From JACCYU01 sp050740315 (GTDB lineage: Bacteria; Pseudomonadota; Gammaproteobacteria; JACCYU01): 64,000 nt of DNA. Each line of letters opens with the position of its first letter. The first letter of the stretch is position 1. The notes beneath the pieces are model-generated. The model saw nothing but the letters and a program-made list of their open reading frames with translations. It was not told the DNA's origin and ran no database searches. Both the position numbers and the translations under genes were made by a program. The stretch lies in assembly GCA_050740315.1 (NCBI GenBank), contig JBOIDC010000010.1, positions 3,352-67,351 on the forward strand, written 5' to 3'. This document shows positions 30,761-39,001 of the stretch, piece after piece.

Positions 30761-31512
30761 GTCACGGCCTCGTGCCGGGCCACGGCCAGAAACACCTCTT
30801 CCATGGTGTGGCGTCCATAGTGCGCGACCAGTTCCCGCGGTGTGCCGCGATTGACGATGCGCCCGGCGCGCATCATCAGCACCTGATCGCACAGTCGCTC
30901 CACCTCCAGCATGTTGTGCGAGGCGAGCAGCAGGGTCGCGCCGGTGGCGCGCTGATAAGACTCGAGATAGGCGCGGATGCGATCGGCGGTGTCGGGGTCC
31001 AGCGAGGCGGTGGGTTCGTCCATCAGCAGTACCTCGGGCCGGTTCAGCAACGCCTTGGCCAGCGCCACCCGGGTCTTCTGGCCGGACGACATGTTGCGGT
31101 AGGCGCGATCGATGAGCGCCTCCAGATCCAGCTCCGCCGCCAGTTCTTCAATACGGTGTTTGAGCTTCGGCACGCCGTAAAGCCGCCCGTAGACGGCTAG
31201 ATTCTGCCGCACGGTCAACCGCTGGGGCAGATCGACGTACGGCGACGCATAGTTGATGCGCGGCAGCGCGCGATAACGGTCGCGCAGCATATCCACACCG
31301 AGCACGAAGATTCGGCCCGAGGAGGGAATCAGCAGGCCCAGCAGCATGGCCAGAGTCGTGGTCTTGCCCGCGCCGTTGGCGCCCAGCAGCGCATACGTGC
31401 GGCCGTGCTCGACCTCGAAGCTGATGTCGTCCACGACGCTCACGCCGTCGAAACGCTTGCTCAAGTTCGAGACCTGAATCGCGTGACGGCCGGTGCGCGT
31501 GCGCATGTCCAT
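30757..31512 (-). CDS. ABC transporter ATP-binding protein
   Basis: This 251-aa ATPase has Walker A GANGAGKTTTL (about 44-54), the signature NMSSGQKTRVALAKALLNRP and Walker B VLLMDEPTASLDPDTADR, with an H-loop ASHNMLE. It is the partner of the ABC-2 permease that overlaps its stop. The start MDM at 31512 is chosen; GTG/TTG codons slightly upstream are alternatives. It begins 17 bases after the Rieske gene stops. Confidence 0.92.
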   Translation of the reverse strand: MDMRTRTGRHAIQVSNLSKRFDGVSVVDDISFEVEHGRTYALLGANGAGKTTTLAMLLGLLIPSSGRIFVLGVDMLRDRYRALPRINYASPYVDLPQRLTVRQNLAVYGRLYGVPKLKHRIEELAAELDLEALIDRAYRNMSSGQKTRVALAKALLNRPEVLLMDEPTASLDPDTADRIRAYLESYQRATGATLLLASHNMLEVERLCDQVLMMRAGRIVNRGTPRELVAHYGRHTMEEVFLAVARHEAVT

Positions 31513-31529
31513 TGTCAAAATGTTCTTGC

Positions 31530-31865
31530 TCACTCGTTTAAAAAAACCTCGCCCCGTTGGACCGTGATCGCGACCGCGGTCAGATGCGCGCCCGCGCACG
31601 GCCCGGCGATGCAGCGGCCGTCGTTGATGCGAAACAAGGCCGCGTGTGTGGCGCACACGATGAGTTCGCCGTCCTCGTCCAGGAACCGGTCCGGCATCCA
31701 GTCCAGCGGCCCGCCGGTGTGCGGGCAGTGATTTTCGTACGCAAAGATCTCCGCGCCCTTGCGCACCACGAACAATTCGCGCGCGGCGCCCTCGCGCGTC
31801 AATTGACACGACTTCGCGCCGGTAGCGGACAGGTCGGCGATGTTGCACAAGCGTATCAGGTTCAT
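31530..31865 (-). CDS. Rieske [2Fe-2S] domain protein
   Basis: This 111-aa cytosolic protein carries a complete Rieske site: C47-x-H49 in ENHCPHTGGPLDW and C71-x2-H74 in IVCATHAALFRINDGRC. It is a stand-alone ferredoxin-like Rieske protein, similar in size to those attached to oxygenases. It is the first gene of an operon with the ABC exporter, 17 bases upstream, and no oxygenase partner is nearby. The partner is therefore unknown. Confidence 0.9.
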   Translation of the reverse strand: MNLIRLCNIADLSATGAKSCQLTREGAARELFVVRKGAEIFAYENHCPHTGGPLDWMPDRFLDEDGELIVCATHAALFRINDGRCIAGPCAGAHLTAVAITVQRGEVFLNE

Positions 31866-32063
31866 CGATCGGTTGTGTTAGTTTGAAAATCGCGCGCCGT
31901 TGCGCTGCTGACAGCGCGAAACGCGGCCGCGTTCAATCATCGGGCAACGGTAACGTTCCGTGTCATCACAGTTTAATCGTGTTGAAACGGGGAACAGCTA
32001 GGTTGGCGGGCAAACTTCGAACGCTGCTTTCACAACAACAACCGCCCATCGGCCCGAGGCCCC
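31866..32063. promoter_or_regulatory. divergent intergenic region
   Basis: These 198 bases separate the Rieske-ABC operon (minus) from the metallophosphoesterase gene (plus) and must hold both promoters. No clear promoter boxes or coding frame could be assigned. Confidence 0.35.
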
Positions 32064-33653
32064 ATGAACAAGCTCGCAATGCTCTGCATTTTCGGCGCGA
32101 TCAGCGTGAATGCGCAAGCCCAGGATCAGTCCGCGCAAGGTTTTGTGTTCGACGATAAAAACCGCAACGGCCGCCTGGACGCCGGCGAACCGGGCGTGCC
32201 GGGGGTGGCCGTCTCCAATGGCATTGATGTGGTGCAGACCCGTGCAGACGGCAGCTATTCCATAGCCCTGGACGCGCAGAGCATCCTGTTCATCAGCCAG
32301 CCGGCGCGTTACGCCGTCCCGGTGGATGCGCAGAATCTGCCACGTTTTTATTACATTCATTATCCGGACGGCACGCCTGATGCGAGTAACTATCAGTTTC
32401 CCGTCATCGAGCCGACCGGGCCGTTGCCCACCGCGATCAACTTCCCGCTGCGCAAGTCCGAACGCGCAGACAAGTTTGACGCGCTGGCGTTCGCCGATCC
32501 GCAGACCAGCGACGCCGAGGAGCTCGACTTCCTGCGCGAAGACGTGGTGGCGGAGCTGGTGGGCAGCGAGGCAAAGTTCGGCTTGGTCGCGGGCGATGTG
32601 GTCAACGATGACTTGTCGCTGTACCTGCGGCACAACGAGATCATGTCGCGGATCGGCGTGCCGATCTGGAATTTGCCGGGCAACCACGACATGAACTACG
32701 ACTCACCGGACGACCGCTACGCCACCGAGACCTTCAAGCGCACCTTCGGCCCGACCTATTATTCATTCGACTACGGCCAGGTGCACGTGGTCGCGCTGGA
32801 CAACGTGGAGTATCAGGGCAGCGAAGTGGGCGAATACCGAGGCTTCATTTCGCCAGAGCAGATCGCGTGGCTTAAGAACGATCTTAGATTCGTGCCGAGG
32901 GACAAGCTGATCCTCATCGCCACGCACATCCCGCTGCTGACCTTTGCCACCGACAATCCCGCCACCAACACCGGCAACCTCGATCAGTTGCTGGCGGTGC
33001 TCAAGGGCCGCAGGCATGTCTACACGATCGCCGGACACGACACCAGCAACAGCTGGCAGGTGTATATCGATCACGAGCACGGCTGGCACGGGCCCAAACC
33101 GCTTCACCATCAGGTGCTGGCCGAAGTCCGCGGCGGTTCCTGGGCAGGCCCGCGCGACGAACGCGGCGTGCGCGAGGCGTCCATGCAGGACGGCAACCCT
33201 AACGGCTATTACATTATTTCGTTCGACGGCAACGAGTACCACACGCGCTTCAAGGCCGCCAGCCAGGGGGCGGAGGAACAGATGCGCATCGTGCTGGACC
33301 CGCCGCTGATCGCGATGCAGGAGCCAGGTCTGAACCGTGGCCAGCTGGCGGGCCCGACCAAGGTCGTCGTGAACGTGTTCGACGGCGGCGAACGCAATGA
33401 GGTGCAGATGTCGCTCGATGATGGCCGGTTCAGGCGCATGCGGCAGGTCTTGCGCAACGACCCCTACATGGACCAGCTGTTCATCAAATATCAGGGCACC
33501 GAAGACGCCTATGCCGCGCCCGAACCGTCTTCTTACATCTGGGAGCTGGATCTGCCCGGCTATCTCACACCCGGTATGCACACGGTGACGGTGCGCTCCA
33601 CTGACATGTTCGGGCGAACTTCGACCGAGTCGCTGGTCTTCGAGATCCTGTAG
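32064..33653 (+). CDS. secreted calcineurin-like metallophosphoesterase
   Basis: This 529-aa protein has a signal peptide (residues 1-19, ending NAQA). An SdrD/MetallophosN-like beta domain follows (GFVFDDKNRNGRLDAGEPGVPGV). The phosphoesterase domain has D145 in AFADPQTS, LVAGDVVNDD (about 174-183), LPGNHDMNY (204-212) and ATHIPLL. The last metal motif, usually GHxH, reads GHDTSNS at 324-330, so its second histidine is absent. A C-terminal beta domain ends the protein. It is probably a periplasmic phosphatase or pyrophosphatase, but the substrate is unknown. Confidence 0.88.
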   Translation: MNKLAMLCIFGAISVNAQAQDQSAQGFVFDDKNRNGRLDAGEPGVPGVAVSNGIDVVQTRADGSYSIALDAQSILFISQPARYAVPVDAQNLPRFYYIHYPDGTPDASNYQFPVIEPTGPLPTAINFPLRKSERADKFDALAFADPQTSDAEELDFLREDVVAELVGSEAKFGLVAGDVVNDDLSLYLRHNEIMSRIGVPIWNLPGNHDMNYDSPDDRYATETFKRTFGPTYYSFDYGQVHVVALDNVEYQGSEVGEYRGFISPEQIAWLKNDLRFVPRDKLILIATHIPLLTFATDNPATNTGNLDQLLAVLKGRRHVYTIAGHDTSNSWQVYIDHEHGWHGPKPLHHQVLAEVRGGSWAGPRDERGVREASMQDGNPNGYYIISFDGNEYHTRFKAASQGAEEQMRIVLDPPLIAMQEPGLNRGQLAGPTKVVVNVFDGGERNEVQMSLDDGRFRRMRQVLRNDPYMDQLFIKYQGTEDAYAAPEPSSYIWELDLPGYLTPGMHTVTVRSTDMFGRTSTESLVFEIL

Positions 33654-33693
33654 TCGCCGGCTGCGCGATTGCGGACACCGGGCGCTGGCGGAA

Positions 33694-33894
33694 TTACGGC
33701 AGCCCCCACCATATCAGCCACAGACCCGCGGACACGCCCAGCAGAAACAAACCCCACAAGGTGCCGACGTTCGTCTCGTCGCCGAAGCGGTCTGAGATCT
33801 TCAAGGCGCGGGCGAACAGCGCAAAGGCGGATACGCCGCCCAGCAGCAGCAAGGCGCCGCCGACAGCCACGAGGATGATCTCGAACGCGGTCAT
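33694..33894 (-). CDS. small two-helix membrane protein
   Basis: This 66-aa protein consists of two hydrophobic helices (about residues 4-28 and 44-64) around a polar loop ALKISDRFGDETNVGT. I do not recognise the family. It follows the PH-domain gene by 33 bases in the same direction and is probably cotranscribed with it. Confidence 0.65.
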   Translation of the reverse strand: MTAFEIILVAVGGALLLLGGVSAFALFARALKISDRFGDETNVGTLWGLFLLGVSAGLWLIWWGLP

Positions 33895-33927
33895 CGTCGA
33901 CTCGGTCGCCGCTGGCGCAAAAGGCAG

Positions 33928-34353
33928 TCATTCGAAGTCGACTTCCCGCACGCCCTTGCGCACGCGGCATTCCTCCACGTGCGCGCGGATGCGCTCGCGC
34001 AGTTCCTCGCCGTTCGCGATCGCGCGGATGGTCACCTGCGGGTGTGACTTGTCCGAAGTCTGCATGATCACGTTGCCAAGCGAGAAGATTCGCAGGAAAA
34101 ACGGCTGCTCGAAGCGGTAATCCCGCACCCGGTAAAGTTCGATCTCGTCCATCTGCTTGTTCAGCACGCCATAGCGCGTTCTCAGCCGTTCGGTGGTGAG
34201 TTCATACTTGGTGTTCTTCACCACCAGCCATTTCCACAGGATCATAAAGATCGGGATCACCAGCCAGAAGAACAGCCCCAGCAGGATAAACGCCGGAAGA
34301 TTGATGACCTGCGACGGCGTTCCGTTCCAGACCGGCTTTTCGATCGATGACAT
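33928..34353 (-). CDS. bacterial PH-domain (YdbS-like) membrane protein
   Basis: This 141-aa protein begins with two adjacent hydrophobic segments (LPAFILLGLFFWLVIPIFMILWKWLVV). A bPH2-type domain follows, with KYELTTERLRTRYGVLNKQMDEIELYRVRDYRFEQ and GNVIMQTSD. The ATG at 34353 gives the clean N-terminus MSSIEKPVWNG. Such proteins are thought to act at the membrane, but the role is unknown. It is divergent from the gamma-glutamyltransferase gene. Confidence 0.82.
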   Translation of the reverse strand: MSSIEKPVWNGTPSQVINLPAFILLGLFFWLVIPIFMILWKWLVVKNTKYELTTERLRTRYGVLNKQMDEIELYRVRDYRFEQPFFLRIFSLGNVIMQTSDKSHPQVTIRAIANGEELRERIRAHVEECRVRKGVREVDFE

Positions 34354-34523
34354 GACTGCCCCGCGGAGGTTGCGCAAAGCCCGTAAACTTACTTAAATGC
34401 AGTGGCAGGCACAAGAACCAGCGTGGCGGCGCTCTCTCACGCGATAACCCGACGATGACTGATACCCATGCGCGCAGCGATTTTGATTCACCCGCTTCAA
34501 CGTCCTGATCGCGCGAGGCTGAC

Positions 34524-36062
34524 GTGCGCGGCGTAATCGCGGCGGGTCATGAGCTTACGGCGCAGGCCGCGGAGATGGTCTTGCGCGAGGGCGGCAACGC
34601 CTTCGACGCGATCGTGGCGGCGCACTTCGCCGCCTGCGCCGCCGAGCCGGTGCTGGCCTCGCTGGGCGGCGGTGGTTTCCTGCTGGCGAAGCCCGCGGGC
34701 GAGCGGCCGCTGGTGTTCGATTTCTTCGTGCACACGCCTTACACCAAGCGTGCGCCGGACGCCATCGATGCGCGTGAGATCTGGATCGATTTCGGCACCG
34801 CCCGGCAAACGTTTCACATCGGGCGCGGCACCTGCGCGACGCCGGGCTCGGTGAAAGGCGCGTTCGAAATCCAGCGGCGCCTGTGCACCATGCCCATGCG
34901 CGAGCTGTGCGCGCCCGCCATCCGCTATGCGCGTGAGGGCGTGCGCATGAACGCCTTGCTGGCCTACATCGCCGGCGTTGTACATCCGATTTATGCCGGT
35001 GGCGAGGCCGCGCGCGCGATCTATGGCGGTAGCGGACCCGAGGCGCGGCTGGTGGAAGGCGATGTCGTTCGTCAACCCGCGCTGGCGGATACGCTGGAGG
35101 CGCTGGCGGTCGAGGGCGATGACCTGTTTTATCGCGGCGAGATCGCGCAGCTCGTCGCGCGCGAATGCGAACACGGCGGCCTGCTCACCCGCGCGGACTT
35201 CGAGCGCTACGCGGTGGAACTGCGCGCGCCGTTGATCACCGATTATCGCGATGTGAGCATCATGACCAATCCGCCGCCGTCGTCCGGCGGCATTCTGATC
35301 GCGTTCGCGCTCAAGCTGCTGAACGGCCTGCGCCTGCGCAATCATCCCTTCGGCTCCGCCCGGCATCTGCGGCTGCTCGCCAACGTGATGGACGCCACGC
35401 AAAAGGCGCGCGTGGAAGCACTTCTGCCCGACGGTTATCTGGATGACCGGCGTCTGCTGGATGGGCGTTACCTTGAGCTTTATCGCCGGCAGATCCTAGG
35501 ACACCCGCGTGCTTCGCGCGGCACCACCCACATCAGCGTGATCGACGGCCGGGGCAACGTGGCGACCATGAGCATCTCCAACGGCGAGGGTTGCGGCGAG
35601 ATCGTGCCGGGTACCGGCATCATGCTCAACAACATGCTGGGTGAGGACGACTTGAGCCCGCACGGCTTGCAGGCGTGGCGCGCAGGGCTTCGCATGAGTT
35701 CGATGATGGCGCCGAGCCTGGTGCTGCGGCCGAACGGCGATTTGATCGCGACCGGTTCCGGCGGTTCGAATCGTATCCGCACCGCCATTTTGCAGGTGCT
35801 GAGCAATCTTATCGATTTCGATATGGACGTGGAGCCCGCGGTGTGCAGTCCCCGCATTCATCTTGAAGGCAGCCGCCTGAGCCTGGAAGGCGGCCTCGAT
35901 GTCGAGAAGCTCGATCCGTTGCTGGCCGCTTTCCCTGAACATGAGACGTGGCCCGAGTTGAACCTGTTCTTTGGCGGCGCGCACACCGTGATGCGGTCGG
36001 GGCGCGAGTTCCGCGGCGCCGGTGATCCGCGCCGCGGCGGCGTTGTGCGGATCGTCGCTTAG
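34524..36062 (+). CDS. gamma-glutamyltransferase family protein
   Basis: This 512-aa Ntn-hydrolase should self-cleave before the catalytic threonine, Thr334, in RGTTHISVIDGRGNVATMS. GTGIMLNNMLGEDD, and later SSMMAPSLVLRPNGDLIATGSGGSNR, form the substrate pocket. The N-terminal half starts directly with AAGHELTAQAAEMVLREGGNAFDAIVAA. There is no signal peptide, so this copy is probably cytosolic, unlike the periplasmic E. coli enzyme. It may act on glutathione or another gamma-glutamyl compound. It uses a GTG start and converges with the GGDEF gene. Confidence 0.9.
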   Translation: MRGVIAAGHELTAQAAEMVLREGGNAFDAIVAAHFAACAAEPVLASLGGGGFLLAKPAGERPLVFDFFVHTPYTKRAPDAIDAREIWIDFGTARQTFHIGRGTCATPGSVKGAFEIQRRLCTMPMRELCAPAIRYAREGVRMNALLAYIAGVVHPIYAGGEAARAIYGGSGPEARLVEGDVVRQPALADTLEALAVEGDDLFYRGEIAQLVARECEHGGLLTRADFERYAVELRAPLITDYRDVSIMTNPPPSSGGILIAFALKLLNGLRLRNHPFGSARHLRLLANVMDATQKARVEALLPDGYLDDRRLLDGRYLELYRRQILGHPRASRGTTHISVIDGRGNVATMSISNGEGCGEIVPGTGIMLNNMLGEDDLSPHGLQAWRAGLRMSSMMAPSLVLRPNGDLIATGSGGSNRIRTAILQVLSNLIDFDMDVEPAVCSPRIHLEGSRLSLEGGLDVEKLDPLLAAFPEHETWPELNLFFGGAHTVMRSGREFRGAGDPRRGGVVRIVA

Positions 36063-36083
36063 AAGCGCGGCAGAATATACTAC

Positions 36084-37034
36084 TTACCCGGTCGATACGT
36101 TGATCGTCGGTGACCAGCAAGTATGGCGACTGCCATCGGTGGTCACCACCGCGCCCTTGCCGTTGTGCTTGGCCTCGTACAGCGCCGCGTCAGCGTAGCG
36201 CAGTACGGTGTCGCCCTGCCAGCCGAGCTGATGCTGGCACACGCCCGCGCTTATTTGCAGGCATACCGTGTCCCCCGTCTCCGTGGTCAGCGGTTCGTTG
36301 CGAAAGGCATTGCCCAGGCGTACCAGCACCTCTGCCGCGGCGTTCATATCCACGTTCCACAGCAGCAGCACGAATTCGTCGCCGCCCCAGCGCGCGATCC
36401 AGTCGCCTTTGCGCATGCCGGCGCTGATGGTGTCGACCAGGCGTTTCAAACACAGATCGCCGAAGTGATGACCGTGCCGGTCGTTGATCTGCTTGAGGTT
36501 GTCGAGATCGATAAAGGCCAGCGTGTATCCGGATCCATCGCGCGCCGCGCGTGCGGTGTCGCTGTGCAAGTGCTCGGCGCCGGCGCGGCGGTTGAACGCG
36601 CCGGTAAGGAAGTCGCGCATGGCGCTGGTGGTGAGGGTGCGGTTACGATGTTCCAAAAGCTCGACCGTGCGTTGCACCTCGCTCATGAGCCTGCCCGCCA
36701 GGTCGCGGTGCCCGGCGGGAAGCGCGGGCATGCGGCGTTCGTCCGCGTATTCGCCAAGCGCCAGCGCGCTCAGTGCGATCGGCGCCAGGAGACGATGGAT
36801 GCCGTACGCGGACAGCCCCGCGCCAATGATCAAGGCAATCGCCGCGACCGCGAGCGTCTCCCACAGCGCGCCCACGGCGGCATTCGTGACCGATACGTAG
36901 ACCAGCACACCGATCAGTGGCAGGCAAGTGCCAGCGAGGGCCACACCAAGTAACTTGCCCACATAGCAGCGGGGCAGCAGGCCCGATAAAAGCTGGTAGA
37001 AAGCGAGGGGGGAACGGTGCATGCGGCGGTCCAT
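36084..37034 (-). CDS. membrane GGDEF diguanylate cyclase
   Basis: This 316-aa protein has two membrane helices (about 28-50 and 56-80), a short linker and one GGDEF domain (about 135-305). The active-site motif GGDEF is intact at 217-221. An inhibitory I-site RxxD (RKGD, 208-211) lies five residues before it, so the enzyme should make c-di-GMP with product feedback. There is no sizeable periplasmic sensor domain. With the HD-GYP protein at the start of the window this gives one writer and one eraser. Confidence 0.93.
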   Translation of the reverse strand: MDRRMHRSPLAFYQLLSGLLPRCYVGKLLGVALAGTCLPLIGVLVYVSVTNAAVGALWETLAVAAIALIIGAGLSAYGIHRLLAPIALSALALGEYADERRMPALPAGHRDLAGRLMSEVQRTVELLEHRNRTLTTSAMRDFLTGAFNRRAGAEHLHSDTARAARDGSGYTLAFIDLDNLKQINDRHGHHFGDLCLKRLVDTISAGMRKGDWIARWGGDEFVLLLWNVDMNAAAEVLVRLGNAFRNEPLTTETGDTVCLQISAGVCQHQLGWQGDTVLRYADAALYEAKHNGKGAVVTTDGSRHTCWSPTINVSTG

Positions 37035-37363
37035 GTGCCAGGCAATGCGCCATTTTCGATCAAGGACGCATAGCGGAACCGTACCTGTGTCACAGTCCAG
37101 AAATAAAGCTCGGGCACAGGCGCGGTGAAGTACCGCATGACCAACTGCCGGGTTAGCGACTCATGCCCCGGGCGAGTGATGTCTGGAAGAGCCCCGCGCC
37201 GGGCTCTAAAGGTCGTTTTAGGGAAGCTCTGACAGTCCGTCCTGGATTTTTCAGCGCACGAAAGCGAAAAACGCCCTCGTAAATGGAGATGGCACTTTCC
37301 TTTTCAACGGCCCGCGGCCGTCGAAAATGGCGGCACTTCCACCGCAGGAACCAGTAAGGTTCC
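37035..37363. other. gap with a hairpin
   Basis: No coding frame is convincing in these 329 bases. AGAGCCC (37188-37194) and GGGCTCT (37201-37207) form a 7-bp stem with a 6-base loop. The following segment (about 37215-37260) has a style reminiscent of insertion-element ends, but no transposase or paired end is visible. Confidence 0.4.
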
Positions 37364-38680
37364 TTAGAATTTCATCTCAACCCACACCCAGGCCTTGTTT
37401 AGGTCAAAAGCCTGCTTGCCGTCGCTGATCGCGCCGTTGCGCGCGAGATTCAGCGCGTTGTCATCGGCATCGTAGGCGGCGTATTTGAGTCCCAGCGTGT
37501 AGTGTTCCCAGAAGCCCTTGGTGACCACGACGTCCCACTCCGTACCATAATCGTAGCCGCCGCTGTCGGCCGAGAGGTCGTGATATACGAGCATGGCGGT
37601 CGCGTCGTAGACTGTTGCGGTTACGGTGCCGTACAGGTCCTCGACGCCATCGGGGGGCGTGATGAGAAATCGATCGGCCCAGCCCTGGAAAGCATGATTA
37701 GTGCCGAGTGGGGTCTGGAAGGCGCTGGTACCGTCGCCTTCCAATACCTCATAGCTTGCCTTGAACGCCAGCGAGGTCAGCGCGGCGCTGTCGAAGGTTT
37801 GACCGAGCCCCAGCTCGCCCAGGTAGTAGTTCACATCCACGTCGTTGGCGTTCTCGCCGTAATCCGTCTGCTTGGCGAACTCGGCCGTGTAAAGCAGGCT
37901 TGCGCCGGTACCGCCAAGAGCGGGCCCGCCCTGCACACGCCCGCCGTAGGTCGCGGTGGAGAAAAACTCGGCGGTGTCGCTCTCAAAGTCGAGCAGATAC
38001 CCGTAAGACTCCAGCGCAGCCCATTCAAGCCCGTCGTACTTGAGCTTGAGCGCGTGGCCATCCATCCTGAAGTCCGACCGATCCGGCAATGGGTTGTCTT
38101 CGCCGAAGATGCGGTTGACGTTCCAGATATACGAGTAGTCGATACTGGCGGCGGAAAACGGTTCGCCGGTGAAGCGCGCGGCATCGAAGCTCTGCCAGTT
38201 TTGCCGCCACAGGATGTTGCCCAAGAAGCGGTGCAGCGGATCTTCGCGGTGGGTGATCTCCTGACGACCGGCGCGCAACTCGCTGTTGAGCAGCCCCGCG
38301 AAGCTCAAATAAGCCTGATTGATCTCGGTGCCCTCCGGGTCGACTACCGCGGCGCGATCCGTGACGCCGTTCGTGCCGCCATCGTTGTACAGATCATTGC
38401 CGATCGCGCGCACGTCCTCGAACTGCAGATAAGCTCTGAACCCGTGGAACAGGCCGGTCGTATAGCCAAGCGCCGTGCGCAGGGTATTGGCATTGGCGTC
38501 TTCCACGGCCGGCAACTGATCATCCTCGACGTGTTCGAAGCGATACCTCAGGTAAAGATCGACCTTGCCGCCACTCAAGGCGCCCCAGAAATCGTCGGCT
38601 GCCACCGGCGCGGGTACGACGACGGCGGTCAAGCAGATGCTCAAGATAACGCCGTGTTTCAGGCGCGAGTAAATGGGCAT
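37364..38680 (-). CDS. outer-membrane porin, alginate-export (AlgE-like) family
   Basis: This 438-aa protein has a signal peptide (about residues 1-28, ending APVAA). A series of amphipathic beta strands follows, and the last residue is Phe, as in outer-membrane barrels. LYLRYRFEHVEDD, LNSELRAGRQEITHREDPLHRFLGNILWRQNWQSFDA and the strand-final tyrosines suit the alginate-export porin family. It lies downstream of narK, so passage of nitrate or nitrite is possible but unproven; no alginate genes are near. Confidence 0.78.
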   Translation of the reverse strand: MPIYSRLKHGVILSICLTAVVVPAPVAADDFWGALSGGKVDLYLRYRFEHVEDDQLPAVEDANANTLRTALGYTTGLFHGFRAYLQFEDVRAIGNDLYNDGGTNGVTDRAAVVDPEGTEINQAYLSFAGLLNSELRAGRQEITHREDPLHRFLGNILWRQNWQSFDAARFTGEPFSAASIDYSYIWNVNRIFGEDNPLPDRSDFRMDGHALKLKYDGLEWAALESYGYLLDFESDTAEFFSTATYGGRVQGGPALGGTGASLLYTAEFAKQTDYGENANDVDVNYYLGELGLGQTFDSAALTSLAFKASYEVLEGDGTSAFQTPLGTNHAFQGWADRFLITPPDGVEDLYGTVTATVYDATAMLVYHDLSADSGGYDYGTEWDVVVTKGFWEHYTLGLKYAAYDADDNALNLARNGAISDGKQAFDLNKAWVWVEMKF

Positions 38681-38776
38681 GTCTAATTTTTCCGTGTTCT
38701 GTGGGCTGCTTCAGGAACGATTTAATGACCCGCGGTTGGGCTGATCCGTGTCGCCGCAAGCGAAACATTTCATCAT

Positions 38777-38809
38777 GCGCCTCACCCGATCCGGGATCGG
38801 GTGAGGCGC
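38777..38809. terminator. strong GC-rich hairpin downstream of narK
   Basis: GCGCCTCACCCGATCC is followed, after one base, by its exact inverse complement, giving a 16-bp perfect inverted repeat. It lies between the narK side and the porin start. No T-tract follows on either strand, so it may be an mRNA-stabilising or termination hairpin rather than a classic rho-independent terminator. Confidence 0.5.
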
Positions 38810-38821
38810 CCCAGGCTCATC

Positions 38822-38989
38822 TTAGCGCAGCAGAAAACTGTGCATCGAGTACTCGAACGGGACCGGGAACTTGAAACCTTACCATGCCTTGGGATCGGGT
38901 TTGCCCTTGTGCTTCCGGTGCAAGGTGGTGGCCCTGTGACCGTTGACGTTTTCCACCCCGGCATCACAAATGGAGATCGGAAAAGCCAT
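38822..38989 (-). pseudogene. short interrupted frame after narK
   Basis: In the same minus frame as narK, after its stop, an ATG opens a 36-residue stretch containing GVENVNGHRATTLHRKHKGK and DPKAW. A TAA follows, then GFKFPVPFEYSMHSFLLR and a final stop. The composition looks protein-like across the internal stop, so it may be the last part of a lost gene. I do not recognise the family. Confidence 0.35.
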
Positions 38990-39001
38990 CCGCGTTCATG
39001 C

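Noticed and set aside
37502..38686. 394-codon plus frame opposite the porin
   Set aside because: Antisense to a signal-peptide-bearing barrel gene; no supporting features.
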